64,000 nt of DNA from Nocardia sp. NBC_01329. Its GTDB lineage: Bacteria; Actinomycetota; Actinomycetes; Mycobacteriales; Mycobacteriaceae. The stretch's first letter is position 1. Each line of letters opens with the position of its first letter. The stretch covers positions 806,001 to 870,000 of the forward strand of contig NZ_CP108381.1 in the NCBI RefSeq assembly GCF_035956715.1, read 5' to 3'. Position numbers and translations under genes: made by a program. Positions 27,393 to 35,691 of this stretch are shown in pieces. Below the pieces are notes generated by a model. It did no database searches, was not told the DNA's origin, and saw only the letters and a program-made list of their open reading frames with translations.

Positions 27393-28220
27393 ATGGCTAT
27401 TACGTCCGTGCTGACGGCTCCGGCTCGACCGGCCGCCGGCGAGGATCACCGGTCCCGATACACCCTCATCGTTTCCTCCGACACCGACCATCGCATCGCG
27501 GCGCAGCGGTTGCGGTACAACGTATTCGCCGGCGAACCGGGGTTCTCGATCCCCGACGACGGTACGGGCCTGGACGCGGACAGGTTCGACGAGCACTGCG
27601 ACCACCTGCTGGTCCGCGACGAGGCCACGGGCGAGTTCGTCGGTTGCTACCGGATGTTGCCGCCGGACAAGGTCGCCGGGGCCGGTGGGTACTACACAGC
27701 CACCGAATTCGATCTCGCGAACCTCGGTCCGGGAGATATGCGGGTCGTGGAGATGGGGCGCGCGTGCGTGGTCCCCGACCATCGCAACGGCTCGGTCCTC
27801 ACTCTCATGTGGGCCGGAATCCTGCACTACATCCAGCTCACCGGCTACGACCGGGTGATGGGATGCGCGTCGGTGCCCATGCAGAACACCCCCGCCGAAC
27901 CGGCCGGAGTCAATGTTCGCGGGGTGCGTGACCTTCTGCTCGGTAGACATGCCTGCGCGCCGGACAAGCGGGTGCGCCCGTACCGGCCCGTCGTGGTCGA
28001 CGGTGTGGTGCTGGACGATCTGCCCGCCCCCGCCCGCCCGAAACTGCCGCCGCTGCTCAACGGCTATCTGCGGCTCGGCGCCGAGATCTGCGGAGAGCCC
28101 GCGCACGATCCGGATTTCGCCGTCGCCGATTTCGTGGTGTTGCTGGGGCTCGACACCATCAACACCCGCTATCTGGATCGGTTACGCGGCGCCGCCGCGA
28201 ATTTCGACGGCGGGCGGTGA
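27393..28220 (+). CDS. GNAT-type acyltransferase (OlsB/hemolysin-like fold)
   Basis: 275 residues of the N-acyl amino acid / ornithine acyl-ACP acyltransferase-like family: AAQRLRYNVFAGEPGFS, HCDHLLVRDEATGEFVGCYRMLPPD, VVEMGRACVVPDHRNGSVLTLMWAGI, and GYDRVMGCASVPM. It probably moves an acyl chain to an amine. It is paired with a PlsC-type acyltransferase 4 bp downstream, as in the M. tuberculosis Rv3027c-Rv3026c pair (from memory). Together they could make an acylated aminolipid. Confidence 0.85.
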   Translation: MAITSVLTAPARPAAGEDHRSRYTLIVSSDTDHRIAAQRLRYNVFAGEPGFSIPDDGTGLDADRFDEHCDHLLVRDEATGEFVGCYRMLPPDKVAGAGGYYTATEFDLANLGPGDMRVVEMGRACVVPDHRNGSVLTLMWAGILHYIQLTGYDRVMGCASVPMQNTPAEPAGVNVRGVRDLLLGRHACAPDKRVRPYRPVVVDGVVLDDLPAPARPKLPPLLNGYLRLGAEICGEPAHDPDFAVADFVVLLGLDTINTRYLDRLRGAAANFDGGR

Positions 28221-28224
28221 TGTG

Positions 28225-29163
28225 ATGGAGATCGCCACCCGACCGGTGCAGCGAGCACCCGCCGTTGTGGCGGACTCGCCGGCCCCGCATTCCTGGATGC
28301 CGGTGAGTCCCTGCGGGACCGGCTGTGTGCGGCAACGTCCCGAGATCGGTGTCGTGCGGGCCGGGCTCCGGGCGGTCGGCGCGATATCGGTGCTGCTCGG
28401 CTATCCCTTCGTCCATATCGTCACACCGGCGTCCCGGCGCTCCGGGGTGCAGCGGCGGTTCGCGCGGACTCTGCTGCGTGCCTGCGGTATCCGGTTGCGG
28501 GTGGTGGACCGGCGAGCGGGGACCGCGGCGATCGGGCCGAGGTACGCCGAACCGGGCGCCGGGGTGCTGGTCGCCTGTGGGCATATCGGGTGGACGGATA
28601 TCGTCGTGCTCGCCGCGGTGCAGCCGCTCGCGTTCGTGGCGCGGGCGGATCTGATCGAATGGCCGCTGCTCGGGAAACTCGCGCGGGTGATGCGGGTCGT
28701 CCCGATCGAACGAGAACGGCTGCGCCGACTGCCGAATGTGGTGGCGCAGGTCGGGCGACGGCTCGCCGCCGGCGAACGGATCGGATTCTTCCCGGAGGGC
28801 ACCACCTGGTGTGGTCGTGCCTACGGGACGCTGCGGCCCGCGCTGTTCCAGGCCGCGGTGGATACCGCCACCCCGGTGCAGCCGGTCCGGCTGCGATACC
28901 TGGATGTGCACGGCAACCGGTCCACTGTCCCGGGTTTCGTCGGTGACGACACGCTCATCGATTCGATCGTGCGGGTGCTGCGCGCCCGGAATCTGACCGC
29001 CGAGATCGTCCTCGCTCCGGTCGAACAGGCCGGTACCGATCGCAAGGATCTGGCGCGCCGTTGTGAGCGGGCGGTGCGGGCGGAGGAGCTCTCGGATGCC
29101 GCGCACGCGGTGCTCGCCGCCGCGGGCCGGCAGTTGACGGAAGCGGCGGTCGCGACGGGCTGA
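28225..29163 (+). CDS. 1-acylglycerol-3-phosphate acyltransferase (PlsC) family protein
   Basis: 312 residues. The catalytic HX4D motif is GHIGWTD and the substrate-binding motif is FFPEGTTWCG. An N-terminal segment (AVGAISVLLGYPFVHIV) could tether it to the membrane. The ATG at 28225 follows the upstream stop by 4 bases; GTG at 28222 is an alternative. Co-transcribed with the GNAT gene; the two resemble the OlsB/OlsA pairing, but the substrate is inferred. Confidence 0.9.
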   Translation: MEIATRPVQRAPAVVADSPAPHSWMPVSPCGTGCVRQRPEIGVVRAGLRAVGAISVLLGYPFVHIVTPASRRSGVQRRFARTLLRACGIRLRVVDRRAGTAAIGPRYAEPGAGVLVACGHIGWTDIVVLAAVQPLAFVARADLIEWPLLGKLARVMRVVPIERERLRRLPNVVAQVGRRLAAGERIGFFPEGTTWCGRAYGTLRPALFQAAVDTATPVQPVRLRYLDVHGNRSTVPGFVGDDTLIDSIVRVLRARNLTAEIVLAPVEQAGTDRKDLARRCERAVRAEELSDAAHAVLAAAGRQLTEAAVATG

Positions 29164-29175
29164 CAGCAGTGGTTT

Positions 29176-29206
29176 ACGGCCGGGTCCACCGAGCGGACCC
29201 GGCCGT
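29176..29206. terminator. Terminator between convergent genes
   Basis: ACGGCCGGGTCC pairs with GGACCCGGCCGT (12 bp, perfect) around a 7-nt loop, 12 bases after the PlsC-like gene. It could also end the leftward secreted-protein gene. Confidence 0.75.
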
Positions 29207-29270
29207 TCTGCTGTTGAATATCGACTCGCTCATGTATGTGCCGTTATCTGACGGCTACTTGTTTGCCGTA

Positions 29271-29852
29271 TCAGCGAGCGCTGCCGGTCCCGGGAAGGGG
29301 CGGGATCCCCGGCAGTGCGAAGGGCAGCTGAGGGAACACCGGCAACTGGACTTGGGGAAACAGGCTCGGCGGGGGTGGCGGGATGTACGGGTTGGGCACG
29401 TTCCAGTTCGGGGGCGCACCCGCGCCCCCGCCGCCACGCGGGCTCTCGCGGTCCCAATCGGCGGGCTGGTCGTAGTCGCGGCCCCGGCCGCCGGGTGAAT
29501 CGCGGTCGGGATACTGGTTGCCGCCGCTGTTGAGGTGATCATCCCAGCCGTCGTAATCCTGCCGGTGGTGGTCCTTGTAGCCGTAGTGGCCGTTGTCGTC
29601 CCAGCCGAAATCGCCGTCGTTACCCCAGCCGTTCCCGGCCTGGTGGTCGTTGTCATCCCAGCCGTTGTCATCCCAGCCGAAGCTATCGCCGAAGCTGTCG
29701 CTGGAATCGGGGGAATCGCTGACCTGGACCGCGTCGGCGGGGCCGGCGAGGGCGGGGCCGGCGGTGACCGCCAGTGGGGCGAGGGTGATGACTGCGAGCG
29801 CGGCGATCCGCGCCGCGAGACGGCGGGCGCGCTGTTCGTGGTTTCGGTTCAT
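29271..29852 (-). CDS. Secreted WDDN-repeat, proline-rich protein
   Basis: 193 residues with a signal peptide (LAVITLAPLAVTAGPALA, cleaved near AGPA). The mature protein begins with Ser/Asp-rich sequence, then repeats of the type FGWDDNGWDDND / FGWDDNGHYGY / DGWDDHL, then a Gly/Arg stretch and a Pro-rich tail (PYIPPPPPSLFPQ). The Asp/Asn/Trp-rich repeats suggest a calcium- or surface-binding role, but I do not recognise a family. It is convergent with the PlsC gene. Confidence 0.75.
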   Translation of the reverse strand: MNRNHEQRARRLAARIAALAVITLAPLAVTAGPALAGPADAVQVSDSPDSSDSFGDSFGWDDNGWDDNDHQAGNGWGNDGDFGWDDNGHYGYKDHHRQDYDGWDDHLNSGGNQYPDRDSPGGRGRDYDQPADWDRESPRGGGGAGAPPNWNVPNPYIPPPPPSLFPQVQLPVFPQLPFALPGIPPLPGTGSAR

Positions 29853-30010
29853 CGGTGGGTCCTCACTCGGTCACACCCCCGGGGCGGTTATTCCGGGGCG
29901 CTCGCACTGTTTGGAGTGCTTTATTGATACGTCACTCACCGTACCGCTGAATAACGGCACGTTCAATAGGTAGGTGTCAAGCGGGGTGATCGGCGCAGCG
30001 GGGCGAGCTC

Positions 30011-30048
30011 GAGGTGGCACAGACTCGAGGTGACACAGAGGTGACACA
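30011..30048 (+). repeat. Three 11-bp iterons
   Basis: GAGGTGGCACA (30011-30021), GAGGTGACACA (30027-30037) and GAGGTGACACA (30038-30048), the last two in perfect tandem. They lie upstream of the peptide gene at 30369 and could be a regulator-binding array. Confidence 0.7.
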
Positions 30049-30059
30049 ATGGATGTGTC

Positions 30060-30515
30060 GAGGTCGCGGCGCGGATTCCCACCGGGAGCACACAAGCGGC
30101 GGTAGATACGACTACGGTGGTGACGAACACCGTCGAGCAGCCGTTCGGCTGCCGAATCCGACAGGATCTCTTTCGAACTGCCGCAGTCCCTCGCCGCCGA
30201 GTCGGTGGGAAGCTCCACTCGGCAGTCCGCGCGGAGTGGCCCCGGGTTCGGATGGGTATCCCCGTATTGCCCGGACCGCCGGTCGGTCCGACCGCGCGGG
30301 ACCGCGCATCTCGACACTGCTTGCCGCGACTTTCACCGGCAGCGCACACCGAAGATCGGAGCACGAATATGCACGACGACAACCCTGGACTGTTCAGCCA
30401 CATCCCCGCTGAGCCCGAGCCGTACTCGATATCGGCCGATGCGCCGCAACCGGTATTCCTGACCGCCACGCCCGAACCGGACGCCTCCTCGACACCCGAC
30501 GCCGGCGCCAGATAG
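30060..30515 (+). repeat. Duplicated segment A, copy 1
   Basis: About 450 bp, repeated at 39425-39883 in the same orientation. The copies share a leader of about 300 bases (including TTTCGAACTGCCGCAGTCC, a hairpin around GGACCG/CGGTCC and the run CACCGGCAGCGCACACCG) and end with the 48-codon peptide gene. The leader may be a structured 5' untranslated region. Confidence 0.8.
30369..30515 (+). CDS. Conserved 48-aa acidic peptide, copy 1
   Basis: Peptide MHDDNPGLFSHIPAEPEPYS followed by ADAPQPVFLTATPEPDA, with no Cys and no signal peptide. A GGAG lies 8 bases upstream. The second copy at 39737 is the same length, 48 residues. In the alignable part there are about 10 silent and 6 amino-acid-changing codon differences, far fewer replacements than random drift would give, so it is probably translated. 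It ends 2 bases before the acyltransferase gene at 30518, suggesting co-translation. The function is unknown. Confidence 0.72.
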   Translation: MHDDNPGLFSHIPAEPEPYSISADAPQPVFLTATPEPDASSTPDAGAR

Positions 30516-30517
30516 CG

Positions 30518-31381
30518 ATGCCCGGCCGGGCACAGGACCTCGGCTACGCGGCGGGCTGGCGTCTTGTCCGTGCTCTGCCGAACCGGTGGGCGGTTCGCCT
30601 GTTCGATGCCGGAGCCGACCGGGTCGTCCGACGCGACGGCGGGCCCCGCCGGTTACGCCGTAATCTCGCCCGGGTGATCGGGGTCCCGCCCGAGGAAGTT
30701 CCAGAGGAACTGATGCGGGCGAGTCTGCGCTCCTACGCCAGGTATTGGCGGGAGGCGTTCCGGCTGCCCTCGATGGATCCGCGAGAGCTCGCCGACACCA
30801 TCGAAGCCTCGGCCACCGGCCTGAACCGTATCCGCGACGCCTACGCCGCGGGCCGCGGTGTGGTGATCGCGCTGCCGCACAGCGGCAACTGGGACCTGGC
30901 CGGAGTCTGGCTCGTGCAGCGGGTGGGTACGCCCACCGTGGTCGCCGAGCGACTCCGGCCCGAGTCGCTGTTCCGTCGCTTCGTGCGCTTCCGAGAGGGC
31001 TTGGGGTTCGAGATCATCCCGCTCACCGGAGCCGAAACACCACCGTTCGATCAGCTCACAGCCCGCCTGCGCAACGGCGGGCTGGTCTGTCTGCTCGGCG
31101 AGCGTGATCTCTCCGGACGTGGCGTGGCGGTCACGTTCTTCGGTGAACCGGCACAGATGCCGGCCGGCCCGGCCCGGCTGGCCATCGACACAGGCGCACC
31201 CCTGCTGCCGGTGCACTGCTGGTTCACCCCGACCGGGTGGGGTTTCTCGGTCGGCGACCCGATCGATACCTCCCACGGGGTCCGGGAAGCCACCCAGGCC
31301 CTGGCCGACAGCTTCGCGGCGGGTATCGCCGCCCATCCCGCTGATTGGCATATGTTGCAGCGCCTCTGGCCGGATGGATGA
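30518..31381 (+). CDS. LpxL/HtrB-family acyltransferase (PatA-like)
   Basis: 287 residues. The catalytic HX4D/E-type motif is ALPHSGNWDLAG; later motifs are VVAERLRPESLFRRFVRFRE, VCLLGERDLSGRG and VTFFGEPAQMPAGPARLA, with the family end HPADWHMLQRLW. In mycobacteria the relative PatA acylates phosphatidylinositol mannosides at the inner membrane. It is a full-length protein. It lies outside the usual pim operon and directly after the 48-aa peptide gene, so it may be a paralogue acting on another lipid. Confidence 0.88.
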   Translation: MPGRAQDLGYAAGWRLVRALPNRWAVRLFDAGADRVVRRDGGPRRLRRNLARVIGVPPEEVPEELMRASLRSYARYWREAFRLPSMDPRELADTIEASATGLNRIRDAYAAGRGVVIALPHSGNWDLAGVWLVQRVGTPTVVAERLRPESLFRRFVRFREGLGFEIIPLTGAETPPFDQLTARLRNGGLVCLLGERDLSGRGVAVTFFGEPAQMPAGPARLAIDTGAPLLPVHCWFTPTGWGFSVGDPIDTSHGVREATQALADSFAAGIAAHPADWHMLQRLWPDG

Positions 31382-31529
31382 CCGCCGCAGCGCGACGCGG
31401 GTGTCGACCTGCGCACCGGTGTCTCGGTGCACGCGCTCGACGGTGACGCCGATAGGCAGGTGTGCTGGGCTCGGGTCCGCTGCGGGGAATGAATCGAATC
31501 AGCGCTGACCGCGTGACGATCCGCTCGTA

Positions 31530-31826
31530 GTGGCCACCGCGGTCGGTAGTGCGGCAGTGCTCGTGGCCGTCGTCGAGACATCGGGTATCAGCCAGTTCTT
31601 CGGGTGCACGCCGCTGGGTCCGGTGGCCTGGGCCGGTGTGCTCACGGCGGTCACCGCCGCCACCGCGATGGTCGTGCTCTCCCCAGCGTGGTTCACCCGG
31701 CGCACCGAGCAACTGATTGCCCGTGTCGAACTGTTGCCCTCCACCCCTCCGGGCGCGATCATCGATCATGTTCACGCCCGCTGTCAGGCTCCTTCGGCGT
31801 CCGCCGGGGCGGCCCGGAACTGTTAG
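31530..31826 (+). pseudogene. C-terminal fragment of a P-type cation ATPase
   Basis: Reads VATAVGSAAVLVAVVETSGI-SQFFGCTPLGPVAWAGVLTA, the last transmembrane hairpin of actinobacterial CtpI-like P-type ATPases. Nothing of the catalytic core is nearby, so this is a remnant. The tail beyond ATAMVVLSPAWF is not family sequence. Confidence 0.6.
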
Positions 31827-31853
31827 TTCTCGACGACGAGAGGATCGTGTTCC

Positions 31854-32240
31854 ATGCCTTCACCCGGTAAAGCGAACAGCACCGGCCGGACCGCAGCGAC
31901 CGGCACGGGCGAATCGGCCCGCAAGAAGCCCGCCGGGCCCCGGCAGAGACCGGACGGGCAGCCAACCACCGAGACCGTACCCGCGGCCACGTTGGCGTTG
32001 CCTTTCCTCGACGCCAGGGTCGCTATCCCCGGTCAGGGCATCACGATGAAAGCGGGGCCGGTCGAGCTGTCCCTGCCCACCCGCTATCTCTACTACGGTG
32101 GTCTCGGTGCGCTCGCTGTGGTGGGAGCGGTCGAATGGCCAATCGCCGGTGCCCTCGCGGCGACCGGGTTGATCGTCGGCCGCCTGCGCAGATCCGCCTC
32201 CGAGCCCGAGGCTGTGGGCGTCACTGCGGCCGCGACGTAG
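31854..32240 (+). CDS. Hypothetical protein with C-terminal membrane segments
   Basis: 128 residues. The N-terminal 45 residues are Lys/Arg/Thr-rich and likely disordered; the second half has LYYGGLGALAVVGAVEWPIA and ALAATGLIVGRLRR, which look like one or two membrane helices. GAGAGG precedes the ATG by 11 bases. It directly follows the P-type ATPase fragment and may once have been its partner. Family not recognised. Confidence 0.6.
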   Translation: MPSPGKANSTGRTAATGTGESARKKPAGPRQRPDGQPTTETVPAATLALPFLDARVAIPGQGITMKAGPVELSLPTRYLYYGGLGALAVVGAVEWPIAGALAATGLIVGRLRRSASEPEAVGVTAAAT

Positions 32241-32563
32241 CGAGGCCCGCGAGACTCACCGGTAGCACGCCGACGCAGCAGGTGGAGCTACCGTTGCGCA
32301 CAAACTTCGCAGCCCACGGGAAACTGTCCTGGGCGGCTATCGCACGGCTGCGATTGCCCGGTCATGGTGGTCCTCCCGAGGTTTGCCACCAGCACGCCGC
32401 AGTATCCACTCCGAGCGGTAGCACCGGCCCGCCGGACTCCCGGAGTCTCGGGAATGGATGATTGCGTTGTTGGCCCGTCGATAGCGTGAGCGACCTATGG
32501 CGTCGGCGGGTAGGGACTCTCTGCTCAAATTCTCCTGGCGGGCCTACCAGCGTGCGGCGACGG
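32241..32563. other. Gap without supported gene
   Basis: No frame here has convincing protein-like composition or a ribosome-binding site. Just left of the small minus-strand gene; nothing else seen. Confidence 0.4.
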
Positions 32564-32797
32564 TTACCGGAGGAGATTGCGCCAGAATTCGTGGCGGACC
32601 GCGTCCCACAATCGGGCCAGTTCCGGATGGAGTTCTCGCGCTGATGCGAGGTCGGGATAGTTCCCGGCGTCGAAGCGTAGGACACAGGAGGAGTCCGACG
32701 CGCTTTCCACGCCCCTGATCGTCACCTGGTGGTGTTGAGCCACATGCCACATCGCATGTAATCCGTCGACTTCTGTCCGGTGCAGATCAACCCTCAT
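32564..32797 (-). CDS. Hypothetical protein, 77 aa
   Basis: Soluble small protein (MRVDLHRTEVDGLHAMWHVA, VLRFDAGNYPDLASAREL, LWDAVRHEFWRNLL) with ordinary amino-acid balance. AGGTG lies 6 bases before the ATG. No family recognised. It is isolated and divergent from the GntR gene. Confidence 0.45.
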   Translation of the reverse strand: MRVDLHRTEVDGLHAMWHVAQHHQVTIRGVESASDSSCVLRFDAGNYPDLASARELHPELARLWDAVRHEFWRNLLR

Positions 32798-33021
32798 CGA
32801 GGCACCTGTGCCCCGGATCGGTTCGGTCTGTCGAGCCGCGGCCGGCCTCCGGATTCACTGGGCGGAGGAGGGGCTGTTCGCGTCGGCGATCCGGCACGAA
32901 GACGGACCCGGCCGCGAGGGCAGTGCAGGTTGTTGCACACAAGGCGCTCCTTCTCCGATCGTTACGTGCTCCGAAGATGTCAGGACGAGTGGTCCATCGA
33001 TGAAGCTATTACATCTAATTC

Positions 33022-33107
33022 CATAGTTCAAGGGGTTTTCGCTGCTTGGTGCAGGTTGCGTGTCCCTAAACCTATTTGTTCATGGTTCAAGTCTTCCGGT
33101 CTAAAAT
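33022..33107 (+). promoter_or_regulatory. Promoter of the GntR gene with repeated operator-like sites
   Basis: CATAGTTCAAG (33022-33032) and CATGGTTCAAG (33081-33091) are near-identical direct repeats. The second covers the expected -35 position of a TAAAAT -10 box (33102-33107). The AT-rich stretch (33001-33110) is unusual for this genome. Autoregulation by the GntR protein is a reasonable guess. Confidence 0.45.
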
Positions 33108-33138
33108 GGGTGTCCGTACTCTCACCCGAGGAGCTGCG

Positions 33139-33897
33139 TTGTCGCTGTCCCAGCAGGAAAGCGCCGGCCTGTCCGCGCTCAGCGCCGTGCTCTCACCGCT
33201 CGAGGGCGGTGGGCCGAGAACCGATGCCGTGGTAGCGCGGCTATCGGCTGCCGTCGGACTCGGAGTCATGACCGATGGTCAGCGATTGCCGAACGAGACC
33301 GATCTGGCCGACCAGTTGGGTGTATCGACGATGACCCTCCGGGAAGCGTTGGCCGTGCTCCGGGAACAGGGAGTCGTCCGTACCACGCGGGGGCGCGGCG
33401 GCGGCAGTTTCATCTGTGCCTCGGCAGAGGCGTTCGAACACACTTCGCTGGTCCGGCTTCGGCGGGTGAGTTCGGCGGAATTGCGAGACCTCGGCGATGT
33501 GCAGTTCGCGGTCTCGGGCGCGGTCGCAGTGTTCGCCGCTCGCCGCGGCCTACAAGCCGACATCGCACGACTGCGCAGCCTGGCGGACAGGTTGCGGGCG
33601 AGCGCGGAACCGGCCGGCGCGCGACGGGTCGACAGCCGTTTCCACATCGAGATGGCGGTGACCGCGCAATCGACCCGGCTGACGCGCTCCCAGGTGGGCC
33701 TGCAGACCGAGCTGTCGGGACTGCTGTGGCTGCCGCAGCTGCGGCTGGACCCGGTCGCGGAGGCCGGCGACCAGCGGCGCCTGGTGGACGCCATCGAGAG
33801 AGAAGACGACATTCGGGCACGCGAACTGGCAGAATCGAATGCGGAATCCCGTATCCGCCGCCTCGTCGCCCTACGGCTGGAGCTCGATGATCGATGA
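33139..33897 (+). CDS. GntR-family regulator (FCD type)
   Basis: 252 residues from a TTG with GAGGAG upstream. The winged HTH has GQRLPNETDLADQLGVSTMT and LREALAVLREQGVVRTTRGRGGGSF. The C-terminal helical FCD-like ligand domain follows (LRDLGDVQFAVSGAVAVFAA, VDSRFHIEMAVTAQS, ELAESNAESRIRRLVALRLE). It overlaps the next gene by 4 bases (ATGA), so the cache-domain protein is co-expressed. Confidence 0.85.
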   Translation: MSLSQQESAGLSALSAVLSPLEGGGPRTDAVVARLSAAVGLGVMTDGQRLPNETDLADQLGVSTMTLREALAVLREQGVVRTTRGRGGGSFICASAEAFEHTSLVRLRRVSSAELRDLGDVQFAVSGAVAVFAARRGLQADIARLRSLADRLRASAEPAGARRVDSRFHIEMAVTAQSTRLTRSQVGLQTELSGLLWLPQLRLDPVAEAGDQRRLVDAIEREDDIRARELAESNAESRIRRLVALRLELDDR

Positions 33898-34637
33898 GTG
33901 GCCCCGATAATTTCCTCGCCCCTAAAAGTATCGAATCGCTCGCTCGGGTAGTAGCCGAGTTCGCCGATGAGATCTACCTGTCTCTGACAACCATCGGGAC
34001 CGCGTTGCGGGATCTGTGGAACGACCTCACCGATGAGCGACGGCCTGCCGTCCGGTCCGCCGACCTCGCGTCGCTTCGTGAGATGATCGTCGCGGAACTC
34101 GGGGTGCGCGGAGAGCTGTTCGATGGGACCGGGGTGATCATGGCCGACGGCGTGCTTGCCGACCGCCCCCTATTCCTTGAATGGTGGCTGTCCGATGCGG
34201 TGCGCGGACCGCAACGCCACATGCTGGAATTGAACCCTCAGAGCGAGTATTTCTACGACTACACCCTCTTGGACTGGTACGTAATTCCACGTGATCGCCG
34301 GCGACGTTGGGTAGAAGGACCCCGCATCGATTTCGCGTGCTCCGACCAGTACGTGTGCACGTTCACGATCCCGGTCGAGTCCGTACCGGGCGAATTTCTC
34401 GGAGTCGCCGGCGCCGATGTTCCGGTCGCCGCGATGGAGAAGGCCCTGCTTCCGGCGTTTCGGGCCTCGAACCCGCGGGCCACCTTGGTCAACAGTGAAG
34501 GTCGCGTGATCTTGGGTGTCGATCCGGAGTTTCCACCGGGATCCAGGATCGGTCGTGGTGATCGGTCCGACGGAGTGCCCGTCGATGCGCTCCCGTGGTC
34601 GCTGTTACCGCAGAGAGGCTCGGCGCGGCGTTCGTAA
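33894..34637 (+). CDS. Cache-domain-like protein
   Basis: 247 residues, no signal peptide or membrane segment visible. FDGTGVIMADGVLADRPLFLEWWLSD, YDYTLLDWYVIPR and VCTFTIPVESVPGEFLGVAGADVPVAAMEKALLP match the PAS-like Cache fold that binds small amines or carboxylates. Here it appears to be cytoplasmic and translationally coupled to a GntR regulator, so it may sense the same ligand. No enzyme motif is seen. Confidence 0.72.
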   Translation: MSGPDNFLAPKSIESLARVVAEFADEIYLSLTTIGTALRDLWNDLTDERRPAVRSADLASLREMIVAELGVRGELFDGTGVIMADGVLADRPLFLEWWLSDAVRGPQRHMLELNPQSEYFYDYTLLDWYVIPRDRRRRWVEGPRIDFACSDQYVCTFTIPVESVPGEFLGVAGADVPVAAMEKALLPAFRASNPRATLVNSEGRVILGVDPEFPPGSRIGRGDRSDGVPVDALPWSLLPQRGSARRS

Positions 34638-34667
34638 CGGGTCCGGAGGTTCGAACCGAGGCGAACT

Positions 34668-35108
34668 ATGAACATGCGGCAGCCAACGACAGGTCTTCGG
34701 CGCCATGTCCGTGGCGAAATTTCCGGCTCGCGACCGGGCGGTGCCGGTTCGAGGATCCTGGTGGTGGAGGAGTCCCCTTCAACTGCCGAGATGATGGTCC
34801 TCGTCCTGACAGGTATCGGGTTCGATGTTGTTCATTGCGCCAACGGTTACGCGGCGGTAGAGATCGCGCAGCACTGGAGTCCCGGCCTGGTGCTGCTCGA
34901 ATCGAGGCTGCCGGATCTGTCCGGTGCGGAAGTGTGCCGACTGTTGCGGAATCCGGTTGCGGTGCCGGTGATGATCGTGTCGACCGAAACCGACCCCGGC
35001 GAGATCGCCACGGTCATGGCGGCCGGTGCCTGCGGTTACCTGCGCAAACCGTTCCGATGCAGTGAACTTCTGAACCGCGTCTTCACAGAACTCGGGATCG
35101 GCCCGTAA
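34668..35108 (+). CDS. Stand-alone receiver-domain protein with Glu at the phospho-acceptor site
   Basis: 146 residues, receiver fold from about residue 28. The acidic pair reads VVEESPSTAEMM (Glu-Glu for Asp-Asp), the beta-3 acceptor position reads VLLESRLPD (Glu where Asp is normal), and the conserved Thr/Ser and Lys remain (MIVSTETD, YLRKPF). It therefore probably cannot be phosphorylated in the usual way and may mimic the phosphorylated state. There is no output domain. Located 30 bp after the cache-domain gene. Confidence 0.8.
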   Translation: MNMRQPTTGLRRHVRGEISGSRPGGAGSRILVVEESPSTAEMMVLVLTGIGFDVVHCANGYAAVEIAQHWSPGLVLLESRLPDLSGAEVCRLLRNPVAVPVMIVSTETDPGEIATVMAAGACGYLRKPFRCSELLNRVFTELGIGP

Positions 35109-35691
35109 TACCGGGCCCCGGCGGGCGGCGGCGCGGATGGTGTGGTCGCAACAGTCGTGGGCGGCGGTGAGTCCGGCGTCGGTGTCGGGGCGGCGCACCG
35201 CGCTGGCGGGACGGCTCGGCGAGCAGAAGGTCGACCAGTTCGGCCACATCCTGGAAGACGGTGCTTCGGCCGCGGGGCCCGCCGCCGCTCGGGCCACAGG
35301 TGCGGAACGCCCGGCCCGCAGCGGCATGGAACTCACTGAACTGGCACGGCTCCGGCGCGACACCAGGGACCACGCGGAGCGGGTCGAGCCCGAACTCGAC
35401 GAATACCTCGATACTTCTCCCGATATCGAGCCTCCGGCCCGGTTCCCGCCTTCATCGCGCCCCCGGGTAGGGCACATCGAACATGGGATGAGGGGCGACC
35501 TGCGGATGACTCCGTCGAGTGGACGAAGGTTCCGGTGGTGCAGCCTGGTCCGGGCGGTTCCACGGCGAGTAGCATCGGGCACCGCGGCCAGGTGTCGCGG
35601 TAAGTGGAATACGCCGAGGACGGACGGTGGGTGCGCGGTGGCCGAGGACATCGGTAGCGCCGTCGGGGATGTCGACGATGAGACGCCGACA
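35109..35691. other. Gap without supported gene
   Basis: About 580 bp. Frames on both strands are open but have no recognisable domain, and neither strand is clearly preferred. A start of the sigma-factor gene at GTG 35638 is possible. I see no repeats or RNA genes. Confidence 0.4.

Noticed and set aside
35137..35637. Long N-terminal extension of the SigJ-type factor
   Set aside because: Residues before about 35638 show no domain and sigma region 2 starts soon after 35692, as in other members.
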